Part shown: piece after piece, positions 26,486 through 34,187 of the stretch
Position numbering within the stretch: position 1 is the first letter of the stretch
Layout: each line of letters opens with the position of its first letter
Assembly (NCBI RefSeq): GCF_004405125.1
Contig: NZ_SORX01000010.1
Location: 1-64,000, forward strand
Reading direction: 5' to 3'
Length of the DNA: 64,000 bases
Source of the DNA: Jeotgalibacillus salarius
GTDB lineage: Bacteria > Bacillota > Bacilli > Bacillales > Jeotgalibacillaceae
Notes under the pieces: generated by a model
What the model was told of the DNA's origin: nothing
Databases searched by the model: none
What the model saw: only the letters and a program-made list of their open reading frames with translations
Position numbers and translations under genes: made by a program

Positions 26486-27337
26486 ATGGCATCGTTATCT
26501 TACGCTGTTCCTTTAGAAGCATCAGAGTTAAAGAAAGTCTTAAAAGATATACAAGAGGGAGGAGCACCCTGGGAGAAGGAGAAAGAATACATTTACGTTA
26601 AATCAATGATAGAACACATTGGTTCGATCGACAGTGAATTACGAGACAGTTTAATCTATGGCACCTTTTGCAAATTGACCTTAGATAAACAGTTGGATCA
26701 ACAGCTGTTAACCGAACTTTTGGAGTTGTGCCTGGGTGATAATATGCTCTTTAAAGGTATAGGAGAATCCGGATCAGATACCGTTTTCACCAGAGCATTT
26801 ACGACATTATTAATCACGCTTATTTTATATAGAGACAATGAAGAGGGCTTTTTATCATCCGAAAGGATTTTAGAAATAAAAGATAAACTGATTGATTATA
26901 TTAACCTTGAAAATGATGTGAGGGGGTTCGTTCCAGGCAAAGGGTGGGCTCATAGTGTTGCTCATGTTGCTGATGCTTTTGATGAACTTGTGAAGAATAA
27001 AAATATCACAGAGGACATATATGAAGAGCTTCTAATTGCGCTTTGGAACAAGGTATTTGTTGCTCATACTGTTTATGTTCATGATGAAGATGAACGACTG
27101 TTGGTGCCAATGATGGAAATGTTGAATAGGTTATTGAAACATGAGGTTATTGAAAACATGATACAGGTTATTCATGTAGAGCTAGAAAAACAAAAAGAGC
27201 TGCTTGAGGAAGAAAGCTTTTGGATTCTATACGCTAACGTTAAGAATTTCTTGAAGAGTTTTTACATCAAGGTTGATGATGTCGCTAATCTAGCGGTGCT
27301 CCGGATCAGCATTAAAAAGAGCATCTATGAGATGTGA
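26486..27337 (+). CDS. DUF2785 protein
   Basis: 283 residues, ATG after GAGGAG. All-helical soluble protein. The stretch FTRAFTTLLITLILYRD and, later, GKGWAHSVAHVADAFDEL are the recognisable core of DUF2785, a family of unknown function. It is divergent from the Mrr-like gene; the two share a 180-nt promoter region. Whether it is part of the defence set or a passenger is open. Confidence 0.75.
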   Translation: MASLSYAVPLEASELKKVLKDIQEGGAPWEKEKEYIYVKSMIEHIGSIDSELRDSLIYGTFCKLTLDKQLDQQLLTELLELCLGDNMLFKGIGESGSDTVFTRAFTTLLITLILYRDNEEGFLSSERILEIKDKLIDYINLENDVRGFVPGKGWAHSVAHVADAFDELVKNKNITEDIYEELLIALWNKVFVAHTVYVHDEDERLLVPMMEMLNRLLKHEVIENMIQVIHVELEKQKELLEEESFWILYANVKNFLKSFYIKVDDVANLAVLRISIKKSIYEM

Positions 27338-27485
27338 GGCAATGAGGATAGACGCTGGAAATTTTTTAATCAATATTAGTAACACATTGAAAAAGTTTTT
27401 TCCCAATCCAAATGAGCTTTCCCGACAGGTGATCTATTCCTTACTCTCTGAGAGACTATTTTCTTAGCTGTTAGTATTTAGACTA

Positions 27486-27662
27486 CTAGGCCGCTGCATT
27501 AGAAAAGTATCTAAGATGTATATTAATCAGCCTATCTAGTTTCTGGCTGCATTTAAGCGTTTGTGTACTGCCTACCCCATGATGATTTGCCGTTAGGAAC
27601 ATTTCTTTTCTCATTTCATCAATTCTCTTCAAAACTATTTTTTCAAGATTATCATGATTCAC
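27486..27662 (-). CDS. Spo0E-family aspartyl-phosphate phosphatase
   Basis: 58 residues, GTG start about 8 nt after AGGAGG. The motif SQKLDRLIN (residues 39-47) is the Spo0E signature, with the SxxLD core, and the N-terminal helix IDEMRKEMFLTANHHG fits the two-helix fold. Members dephosphorylate Spo0A~P and so restrain sporulation. It is the last gene before the right att-like repeat, convergent with the DUF2785 gene. Spo0E paralogues are common in Bacillales; finding one inside the island is unusual. Confidence 0.82.
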   Translation of the reverse strand: MNHDNLEKIVLKRIDEMRKEMFLTANHHGVGSTQTLKCSQKLDRLINIHLRYFSNAAA

Positions 27663-27851
27663 TGTATGACGCCTCCTAACTATTATATTATTTTCACATA
27701 ATTGATAGTATAATAACTATTTTAGAATATAGATATAGTATCGACAAAGGTTTTAACAATTAGACAAAAACACTTATATTTTGTCTGTGTAAGTACATGA
27801 TTATGGTGCCCGTTAATGGACAGGTATGAGAAGCGTTTAATGGGATATCTT

Positions 27852-27875
27852 GCAAAGAGTGTTGCTGTAGAATAA
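27852..27875. other. Right att-like repeat (copy of glmS 3' end)
   Basis: Repeats the last 24 nt of glmS with one substitution (GTTG for GTTA), including the TAA. It is not part of any gene here, as expected for a duplicated target left by site-specific integration. Confidence 0.75.
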
Positions 27876-27880
27876 TTATA

Positions 27881-27922
27881 AAAATCCTGATGAGATAGTG
27901 AATATGCTCATCAGGATTTTTT
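27881..27922 (+). terminator. Probable original glmS terminator
   Basis: AAAATCCTGATGAG and CTCATCAGGATTTT form a perfect 14-bp stem with T tail, 5 nt after the glmS-end copy. No gene lies just upstream to need it, which fits its being the old glmS terminator displaced by the island. Confidence 0.8.
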
Positions 27923-27937
27923 GATATATGTACATTT

Positions 27938-27995
27938 TGATGATATAACTCAAATGAATTGTGTGGGAATTGTTTTCAGGTCGGGGAGCAAACGA
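27938..27995. repeat. Right half of palindromic element
   Basis: AACTCAAATGAATTGTGTGG followed by GAATTGTTTTC equals the right arm of the palindromic family seen in full at 33566 and 43513; the left arm is absent. Confidence 0.55.
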
Positions 27996-28063
27996 CCTGT
28001 TTATATGACAGAAGGCAAACCTTATGTCCAGAGCGGTAAGGTTCTCTAAAGTCATTTACTTTT

Positions 28064-28081
28064 GGTAGCATATATGCTACC
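28064..28081. promoter_or_regulatory. 18-bp perfect palindrome, likely TA operator
   Basis: GGTAGCATATATGCTACC reads the same on both strands. It is centred about 46 nt before the toxin start and overlaps the place where a promoter should be, so it is the probable operator for autoregulation by the XRE antitoxin. Confidence 0.65.
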
Positions 28082-28118
28082 ATCGACGTTAATTACTACT
28101 CTTCGAGAGGTCCCCGTT

Positions 28119-28567
28119 ATGAACTATGAAGTTGTGTTGGCCAGTAATCATGGCTCTGTTTTTGAATTTGAAACACTTTTATTATAAAGAAAGCTGAACA
28201 GGCTGCTAGAACTGGGCATCCTCGAGATAAGGTCTGGATTGATCTTGCAAAGTTGTACTATTTTTTTAAGAAAAGGCTTGAAGAATATCCGTTTCCTGAA
28301 GAATTCAATGAGCAATCTGAAGAAGATGTTCATCCTCCGGTTGTGAAACCAATCATATTCAATACTCAATTAGATGAATTATATAGGTGGGGAATGAAAT
28401 ATCGCAGCACCGGGAATCATAGGATCTTATATACCGTTCACAACTATAAGGAAGTTGTGCTGCTTCATTATTTTGATAAGCAATACAACGGAAATATTGT
28501 GAGAGAAGATATTGTGCCGGCTGAAAAAACGTATGAACCCTATTGTTTCTTACATCCACCTTATTAA
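28119..28567 (+). pseudogene. RelE/HigB-like toxin gene with frameshift
   Basis: The reading frame opens at ATG 28119 after GAGAGG (MNYEVVLASNHGSVFEFETL) and hits TAA at 28185. The -1 frame, open from 28172, continues KKAEQAARTGHPRDKVWIDLAK through to 28567. One lost or gained base between 28172 and 28187 therefore splits a gene of about 149 codons. The C-terminal part has GNHRILYTVHNYKEVVLLHYF, the core strand pattern of RelE/ParE-type toxins. The downstream gene is an XRE antitoxin 25 nt away, in toxin-first order as in HigBA. A sequencing error or programmed slippage at the T-rich site is an alternative to true decay. Confidence 0.7.
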
Positions 28568-28592
28568 ATTGATCACTGAAAGGGTGAATCAT

Positions 28593-28895
28593 ATGAACCA
28601 CGACTTTTCAAAACGTCTCGCTGATATTATCGGTCAGGATGAAGTGAAGAAGGTTGAGTACTTTGCAAGTATCTCAGGACAAATCATTGAGGCAAGACAT
28701 CACCAAAAAATCAGTCAGCAGGGGCTTGCTGATGCAATAGGTGTCGCAAAGTCCACGATTGCAAGAATTGAAGGCGGACTCACTCACCCGACCTCGCTGA
28801 CACTCTTAAAGATTTCTGAAGTCCTTAATATTCCAATTGTGATTGATGGTTCAAAACATAAAGACAAAAAGGACGGTGGCTATGAGCTGAAATAA
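28593..28895 (+). CDS. XRE-family antitoxin
   Basis: 100 residues from ATG 28593, after AAAGGGTG; the longer in-frame reading from 28512 lies within the toxin gene. One HTH_3 domain: IIEARHHQKISQQGLADAIGVAKSTIARIEGG. The C-terminal segment TSLTLLKISEVLNIPIVI is typical of HigA-like antitoxins. It should neutralise the upstream toxin and bind the palindrome at 28064. Confidence 0.85.
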   Translation: MNHDFSKRLADIIGQDEVKKVEYFASISGQIIEARHHQKISQQGLADAIGVAKSTIARIEGGLTHPTSLTLLKISEVLNIPIVIDGSKHKDKKDGGYELK

Positions 28896-28914
28896 AGCAT
28901 AGCCGCCGTCTTTT
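28872..28914 (+). terminator. Terminator of the toxin-antitoxin operon
   Basis: GACGGTGGCTATG (inside the last antitoxin codons) pairs with CATAGCCGCCGTC, one GU, followed by TTTT. Confidence 0.8.
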
Positions 28915-29029
28915 GCTTTTCATTAGTAAAAAATCTGTTTACAAAATTTCACTCAATTTGAACGTTTTTATAATTCAAATCAATCGTATCGGAAGTGTTT
29001 TCAGAACTGGGAACGTAATAGAAGGTTAT

Positions 29030-30121
29030 TCACCCCAAGCTCACCACAGTATCAGCAACCTCCTGCCCATTAACCAGAAGTACAATTCGATGCTCGCCTG
29101 AATAGTGGCGGCGAGTGGTCAGATCTGACCAGTTGTGTGTCCGTGTTCCTGTAAGATGTGCACCGCCGGATACTGTTTTATTAGATAAGAGAAATGACTT
29201 GCGGCTTGTCTGTCCTTTTGCTTTGATAAAGTCGATCGCATATTCGATACGAATGTAGACTGGTTCACCTTGTCGGATATTCACCTGATAGTGGAGCTCG
29301 CATTTCTCACCTATGTTCAATACGTCAGGCTGTGCTGAGATTGAAGCATGGGTGGTGAGGGTCATTTCCATTGCATAGCCGAATAATGCCATCGCTTCAG
29401 GATTTGCGTGTTTGATTAATGTGCGACAGCCGTGTCTGATGATCCAGTCTGTATCGGGATTTTCACCTGCCCACCCGCGTGCGGTTTCAAGTACGAGGTC
29501 AGGGTGATCCTTTGAGATGTCATTCAGGTTATTGGCGACACTTTTACGTACATATAACGAAGCATCTTCTCTAAGGATCTCTAAAACAGACAAAACAGGT
29601 ACCGGATCCTTCTTGAATACGGGCAGCGCCTCACCCCATGGAAGGCGTGGGCGGCAGCCTTCACTGGCCAATCGCCGCACGTGCTCGTTGGGATGCTTTG
29701 CCCATATTGCCATTTGATTCATGACTTTATCAGGATCACGCAGTAAAAACGGTCTGATGGCAAACTCAGCAGATGATTTCTGCGTGAAGTTTTCAAGTGC
29801 GCTCATAGAAAGGTCCCAATGCTCTTCTGCCTGTCCATACACCGCTACAAAATCCGGGAAAAAAAGATAGGGAAACCCCACACAATCATCCGCAATGTTA
29901 AACAATACGTCTAACGCATCTTCATACTTGTCTGGCAAAAACTCACCCAGCTTCTTTGATATTCTGCGGGTGCGAGCCTTGAGTGCCAGCTCGTCCCACG
30001 TGTCATCCATGATCGAATTAATAAAGTCTGCTTGATGAAAAGCAGGGTATACCGATTGTACTTTTTGACTGAAATCCAATAAAAAATCTTTCGTATAAAT
30101 ATCTTTTAATTGTGCGGCCAT
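29030..30121 (-). CDS. AlkC-like DNA alkylation repair protein
   Basis: 363 residues, ATG 10 nt after GGGAG. The N-terminal two thirds are HEAT-like helical repeats: WAKHPNEHVRRLASEGCRPRLPWG (about residues 136-159) is a hallmark of AlkC/AlkD-type DNA glycosylases, as are YVRKSVANNLNDISKDHPDL and WIIRHGCRTLIKHANP. The last 100 residues form a beta-rich Ig-like domain, which is the AlkC architecture. These enzymes excise N3- and N7-alkylpurines without base flipping. Single-gene unit. Confidence 0.85.
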   Translation of the reverse strand: MAAQLKDIYTKDFLLDFSQKVQSVYPAFHQADFINSIMDDTWDELALKARTRRISKKLGEFLPDKYEDALDVLFNIADDCVGFPYLFFPDFVAVYGQAEEHWDLSMSALENFTQKSSAEFAIRPFLLRDPDKVMNQMAIWAKHPNEHVRRLASEGCRPRLPWGEALPVFKKDPVPVLSVLEILREDASLYVRKSVANNLNDISKDHPDLVLETARGWAGENPDTDWIIRHGCRTLIKHANPEAMALFGYAMEMTLTTHASISAQPDVLNIGEKCELHYQVNIRQGEPVYIRIEYAIDFIKAKGQTSRKSFLLSNKTVSGGAHLTGTRTHNWSDLTTRRHYSGEHRIVLLVNGQEVADTVVSLG

Positions 30122-30383
30122 TTTTTCATCATCTCCCGGGAAAGTTCTGCAGACTTTTATGATTCACCTGCTGTAGTGATATTCAGCACAGCAATCTTCT
30201 GATCTTTCATCGTAAATTCATATATAAAATAGATAACTAACAACAGTATGGCATATTATCATGCTGAAAATAGAAGAATGAAAAGCTATAGAAACAAAAT
30301 TTCTGAAATATTAACATATAAACTGATCTTTTTTCGCTTACTCTTCGTTTACTTGTTAACACAACCTAGAAAGGGTGGGAAAT

Positions 30384-30977
30384 ATGAAGAAGCAGCAAAA
30401 GCGGTTGTTCTTTCCTTTATTTTTATTGTTGGTTTTCACGGTATTGCTCGTAGGGTGTAATTCTAATGATTCCTCTGAACCGGAAGACATGTCCGATGGT
30501 GATACAGAGACAACTGAAACTGCAGAAGATACTGTGACAAACGAAGAAGAAGCAACAGAAGAGACAGAAACAGAGCATGAACAAGAGATGGATCATGAAG
30601 AAGCTACTGAAGAAACAGAAGAAGACAGTGACCAGGAAATGAACCAGGAAGAAACAACGGAAGATACGGAAAGCGCGAACGGGACTGAAGAAGAAAATGT
30701 AGTGACAGAAGATGTGGCTTCACCACTCTTAGCACAAGGTGAAACAACTACTTTCACATTTCAGGATGCAGGGGTTTACAATATTCACTGCGATCCGCAC
30801 CCTGTGATGAAAATGACCGTTACGGTTGAAGAAGGTGCAGAAATAGAGGGTAATATCGAATTGGATATTGCAGACTATGAATTCAGTGAGGATATTTCTG
30901 TCGCGCCGGGCACTGTGATTACCTGGACGAATCAGGATAGTGCAAGACATAATGTTGCGATAGAAATTGGACAATGA
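30384..30977 (+). CDS. Cupredoxin-like copper lipoprotein, permuted order
   Basis: 197 residues from ATG 30384, after AAAGGGTGGG. Lipobox LLVGC with Cys at residue 25. A long Glu/Thr/Asp-rich linker (about 30-112) follows. The folded part has two pieces in reversed order: first AGVYNIHCDPHPVMKMTV (Cys, His and Met copper ligands, normally the C-terminal end of plastocyanin-like domains), then PGTVITWTNQDSARHNV (the first His ligand, normally near the N terminus), and the protein ends 5 residues later. All four type 1 copper ligands are present, so a circularly permuted cupredoxin is the simplest reading. Role: extracellular copper or electron carrier. Confidence 0.75.
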   Translation: MKKQQKRLFFPLFLLLVFTVLLVGCNSNDSSEPEDMSDGDTETTETAEDTVTNEEEATEETETEHEQEMDHEEATEETEEDSDQEMNQEETTEDTESANGTEEENVVTEDVASPLLAQGETTTFTFQDAGVYNIHCDPHPVMKMTVTVEEGAEIEGNIELDIADYEFSEDISVAPGTVITWTNQDSARHNVAIEIGQ

Positions 30978-31009
30978 TTGAACTGGGAAGAAGCTGTTCG
31001 GATATCAAT

Positions 31010-31063
31010 AATACCCCTGTGACAGACCCAATTCCCACACAATTTTATTGGCTAATATAGAGA
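31010..31063. repeat. Left half of palindromic element
   Basis: ACCCCTGTGACAGACCCAAT followed by TCCCACACAATTTTATTGGC matches the left arm of the elements at 33566 and 43513. No right arm follows. Confidence 0.6.
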
Positions 31064-31065
31064 AT

Positions 31066-31137
31066 TAAAAAATACGTGGATGTTAAATACAAATCATTCT
31101 ACACGAATGGTTTGGCATTTACATCCCCGTATTTTTA
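31066..31137 (-). terminator. Long hairpin after the Ltp gene, repeat family 2
   Basis: An imperfect stem of about 30 bp: AAATACGTGGATGT at one end and ACATCCCCGTATTT at the other, with inner AATCATTC/GAATGGTT. It ends three bases before the Ltp stop codon. Its arm GGCATTTACATCCCCG resembles that of the hairpin at 52436-52492, so both belong to one repeat family reused as terminators. Confidence 0.65.
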
Positions 31138-31139
31138 CA

Positions 31140-32069
31140 TCAAAGCCCTACAGCATCCACCGCATACGTAGCATCCTCAACGCTATACCCTTCAAACACC
31201 AACTGGTCGATCAGACCTGCTCTTGAAAAGGATGAGAAATCAAGGTAATTCTCTGCCGATTTTACGGCCTGTTCTCTCCAATCGACAGTGATATTCTCTA
31301 CGGCATAAGAAGCATCTTCTGTGCTGAATCCTTCAAATTCCAGTTGTTCGACTAATCCGCTCTTTGAAAATGCAGTATAGTCCAAATAATTTTCAGCTGA
31401 TTTTACGGCCTGTTCTGTCCAGTCAACGCTGATGTTCTCTACTGCATACGTGGTATCCGCATGTTCAAAGCCTTCAAATTCCAATTGTTCAATGAGTCCG
31501 CTTTTTGAAAATGCAGTATAGCTCAAATAACTTTCTGCCATTTGTACCGCTTGCTGCTGAGATACCGTTCCAGCTTCTTCAGCCGCCAGTTTTTCTGCTT
31601 CTTCTTGTGCTTTCCGCTCCGCTTCCTCTGCTGCCAGCTTTTCTGCTTCTTCCGCCGCACGCTCAGCTTCTTCAGCTGCTAGCTTCTCTTCTTCCGCTTT
31701 TCGTTCCTCTTCTTCTGCCGCCAGTTTCTCCGCTTCCTCCTCGGCCTGTCTTTCTGCTTCTTCTTTTACTTCCTTATCATCTTCTTCGGGCGCTTCCTCT
31801 CCTTGACTAGTCTCGTTTTCTTCAACTACTTGTTCTGTTTCTTCCCCGACTGCAGTCTGTTCAATATCAGCGACATCATCTTCAACAGGTTCAGCCGTTA
31901 CACCGAATAAAATAAAAAATATAACGATTGAGGAACCAAAATACAGCAAAACTTTCTTTCTGCTTCTACCGCCTTTTGGCATCCACCGTAATACAAGGTC
32001 AGGCTTAATCAAACCGACAATAAACGCCAACATCGATACAAGAAACAGCACCATGAACAAGTTTTCCAT
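31140..32069 (-). CDS. Ltp-repeat membrane protein (phage-exclusion type domain)
   Basis: 309 residues, ATG after AAAGGAGG. Two hydrophobic helices at the N terminus (about 4-22 and 42-60) are followed by an acidic segment and an Ala/Glu/Lys coiled coil (about 95-165, repeated EEAEKLAAEEAERK). Three 45-residue repeats follow: SYLSYTAFSKSGLIEQLEFE, NYLDYTAFSKSGLVEQLEFE and NYLDFSSFSRAGLIDQLVFE. These match the host cell surface-exposed lipoprotein (Ltp) repeat, known from the Streptococcus thermophilus phage TP-J34 superinfection-exclusion protein. The family also occurs in ordinary Firmicute surface proteins, so a role in blocking phage DNA entry is a hypothesis. Confidence 0.8.
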   Translation of the reverse strand: MENLFMVLFLVSMLAFIVGLIKPDLVLRWMPKGGRSRKKVLLYFGSSIVIFFILFGVTAEPVEDDVADIEQTAVGEETEQVVEENETSQGEEAPEEDDKEVKEEAERQAEEEAEKLAAEEEERKAEEEKLAAEEAERAAEEAEKLAAEEAERKAQEEAEKLAAEEAGTVSQQQAVQMAESYLSYTAFSKSGLIEQLEFEGFEHADTTYAVENISVDWTEQAVKSAENYLDYTAFSKSGLVEQLEFEGFSTEDASYAVENITVDWREQAVKSAENYLDFSSFSRAGLIDQLVFEGYSVEDATYAVDAVGL

Positions 32070-32362
32070 GTGTAAACCTCCTTTGGTTTGTAATGGGGGA
32101 ATAGCTTTCTATAAAAATTCGTTCCTATCTTGTTCACAAAGCTGAACTTTTTGACTACTATGTAGTTTATATTAACTGAATATTTAGATTTATTTTTATT
32201 TTAAACGCTTGGACCTTTAAACACAATTAATTTAAATATATTTCCAAAATTATTGTTTGTTTTTTGAAAAAGGTAACGTCAGAATTCTTTTAAAAAAACC
32301 ATATTTTGGACATTGTGATAGAATATTAACAACTAGTACGCTTCGAGATCAGGAGGTCTACC

Positions 32363-32500
32363 GTGAATAAACTTGATAAGAGAATGATATACATAGGGGG
32401 CATTGTATTACTGTTTGTTTTGTCGCTCATAGCCTATGAAATGATTCAAATTAGCAATTCGTTAAAGTTTATTGCTGACACATTATTTAGAGGGCTGTAG
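32363..32500 (+). CDS. Small membrane protein, 45 aa
   Basis: GTG start 7 nt after AGGAGG. One hydrophobic helix (MIYIGGIVLLFVLSLIAYEMI). It lies 39 nt before the DUF1835 gene, in the same direction. The 290 nt in front of it contain only AT-rich sequence and must hold its promoter. No family recognised. Confidence 0.6.
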   Translation: MNKLDKRMIYIGGIVLLFVLSLIAYEMIQISNSLKFIADTLFRGL

Positions 32501-32539
32501 AATCATTGTATTTTACTTAACAGAGGGAGTGTGACATGC

Positions 32540-33562
32540 GTGATTGATGATTTAAAAGATGCGATTGACTATTTATCAGAGGAGGATGCAAAGAGTGTGC
32601 TTCTGCAGACAATGATTCACGTCCGGATGATCCACGGTGCGCGTGAAGAGAGTGAGAAGATGATCGATGAGCTGGTTCATTGGCAGCAGGAGGTTCTTCG
32701 TATGGCCTGTAATGAGGATATGCGTGTGGAAAGACCTTATCAAACGGTTCATCTTGTCTGCGGTGAATCACCGGCCGGTTCGCTGAAAGTCGGGCTTGAT
32801 CGTCATCAGAAAGTCATTGGCTTTCCGGACTTTTTTGGAGACGGACCTGTTAGGCACCTTGACCAAAAGAGTGGTCAGCGGCAGCGTTTGGAGTGGCTAA
32901 GAGACCATTTAAATGGGCAGGATGATTATTTTGAAAAGGAATATGAAAAGAGGTTAGCCAAAGCTTTAAAAGAAATTGAAGCTATTCCTCGAGAAGTTCC
33001 GATTGTTTTGTGGAGTGGTGAAAATGCGGATGAACAGACGGGTATCCGCTACTTTCTGTATTTGATCCGTGAAAAAGAAAATGTTGTTTCTATTATCAAC
33101 ACTACTATCGCTTTCAAAAAATTATATAACACTGAAACGTTCCAGGAATTTCACCCGCATACTGGCGGAGTTGAACCTGAAAAACTACAGCGGATGTATC
33201 TTGGAAATGCAGCAAGACCTTTAACAGAAGTGGAAAGAAGACGTTACGAGCAGGAATGGGAATCGCTATCAGACATGGGTGGTACTTTAAGGATCTGGAA
33301 GAATCAGCAGGTTCAAGCTGTTAATGAGAACTACTATGATTCATTGATCTTATCTATTGCTGCGAATATGACAGACGATCAGGGAGACGGGTTTGTCAAA
33401 GCAGCAAGGATCATTGGAGAAGCATTAGGGCGTATTGATGATGTTGTCAGCGATATGTTTTTAGAGTACAGGGTTAGATGTCTGGTATATAGCGGTATAT
33501 TTGAGATTAAAGGCATTCCGAAAAGTATGATGCACTACACTGTGAGCATGAAAGAAGAATAA
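32540..33562 (+). CDS. DUF1835/DUF3658 protein
   Basis: 340 residues from the GTG at 32540, 10 nt after AGAGGGAG; the GTG at 32531 is too close. The middle section VHLVCGESPAGSLKVGL then VIGFPDFFGDGPVRHLD is the opening of DUF1835. The C-terminal segment (EVERRRYEQEWESL to the end) fits DUF3658, its usual partner. Soluble, function unknown; a common Bacillales family. Confidence 0.75.
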   Translation: MIDDLKDAIDYLSEEDAKSVLLQTMIHVRMIHGAREESEKMIDELVHWQQEVLRMACNEDMRVERPYQTVHLVCGESPAGSLKVGLDRHQKVIGFPDFFGDGPVRHLDQKSGQRQRLEWLRDHLNGQDDYFEKEYEKRLAKALKEIEAIPREVPIVLWSGENADEQTGIRYFLYLIREKENVVSIINTTIAFKKLYNTETFQEFHPHTGGVEPEKLQRMYLGNAARPLTEVERRRYEQEWESLSDMGGTLRIWKNQQVQAVNENYYDSLILSIAANMTDDQGDGFVKAARIIGEALGRIDDVVSDMFLEYRVRCLVYSGIFEIKGIPKSMMHYTVSMKEE

Positions 33563-33565
33563 ATA

Positions 33566-33656
33566 CTGACCATGTGACAGACTCAATTGCCACACAATTT
33601 GATGTGATTGTCATCATTCAAATGAATTGTGTGAGAGTTGTTTCTGATACAGGTTT
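33566..33656. repeat. Palindromic intergenic element, full copy
   Basis: CTGACCATGTGACAGACTCA, then ATTGCCACACAATT, a spacer of about 24 nt, AATTGTGTGAGAGTTG and a degenerate copy of the outer arm. Same design as 43513-43600 and 46525-46611. Confidence 0.75.
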
Positions 33657-33693
33657 AATTACTGAATTTGGCTATTCTTTTGGGGGTAGAGAG

Positions 33694-34008
33694 ATGGCAA
33701 TATGGAAAATGTATTTAGTTACTGTAATTGAAATTATTTTATTTTTAGTTGTTGGGTTTTTATTAACTGATATTGTACTAAAAAATGTTTATGAAGGTGC
33801 TGGAATAAGATTTATAGGCAATGTTTGGGTGGTATGGTTTGGTTTATCTTTTATGCTTTTTGGATTATATACAATCGTACTCTCTTATGTATCAAAAGAA
33901 AGTCAATTATTGAAGGAAAGATTAACCTCAAAAACATTTTGGGTCATTTTCGTTGCATCCACTGCTGGGGTTTTTGTTCCATTTTTCATAGGAGAAATTC
34001 CTTTTTAG
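33694..34008 (+). CDS. Membrane protein, 104 aa
   Basis: ATG 33694 behind GGGGGTAGAG; reading the frame back to 33574 would run through the palindromic repeat. Three membrane helices (about 6-25, 43-62, 79-98). No family recognised. Confidence 0.6.
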   Translation: MAIWKMYLVTVIEIILFLVVGFLLTDIVLKNVYEGAGIRFIGNVWVVWFGLSFMLFGLYTIVLSYVSKESQLLKERLTSKTFWVIFVASTAGVFVPFFIGEIPF

Positions 34009-34022
34009 CGCTCCAACAAATG

Positions 34023-34080
34023 GTGACGCACAACCTGCACCATTCGATCAGTGAATGGTTCAGGTTGTGCGTCACTTTCA
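34023..34080 (+). terminator. Terminator after the 104-aa membrane protein
   Basis: GTGACGCACAACCTG and CAGGTTGTGCGTCAC continue inward as ACCATTC/GAATGGT, giving a stem of over 20 bp, then a T-rich tail. Confidence 0.85.
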
Positions 34081-34187
34081 TTTTTTCTGCATGAATCAAA
34101 TAAAAATCCTCTTTTTTAAGAGAATGTCTGGAAAACTTTTATTTCCTAACGTAGAGGGTACATGGATAAAAAAGGGAGGTTCTCGGA

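Larger units (their letters stand above)
17590..27851. mobile_element. Defence island inserted at the 3' end of glmS
   Basis: A 10.3-kb segment bounded by a 24-nt direct repeat of the glmS 3' end. It is visibly richer in A/T than the core on its left. It carries a STAND NTPase, a two-cyclase Pycsar operon, an Mrr-like nuclease, a DUF2785 protein and a Spo0E-like gene. No integrase or transposase is present, so it is either a remnant, mobilised in trans, or its recombinase has been lost. Internal direct repeats suggest it was built from more than one module. Confidence 0.7.

Noticed and set aside
17590-27851. Tn7-like transposon downstream of glmS
   Set aside because: No tnsABCD-type genes, no terminal TGT-type ends recognised, and the flanking duplication is 24 nt and lies within the gene rather than the 5 bp beyond it.
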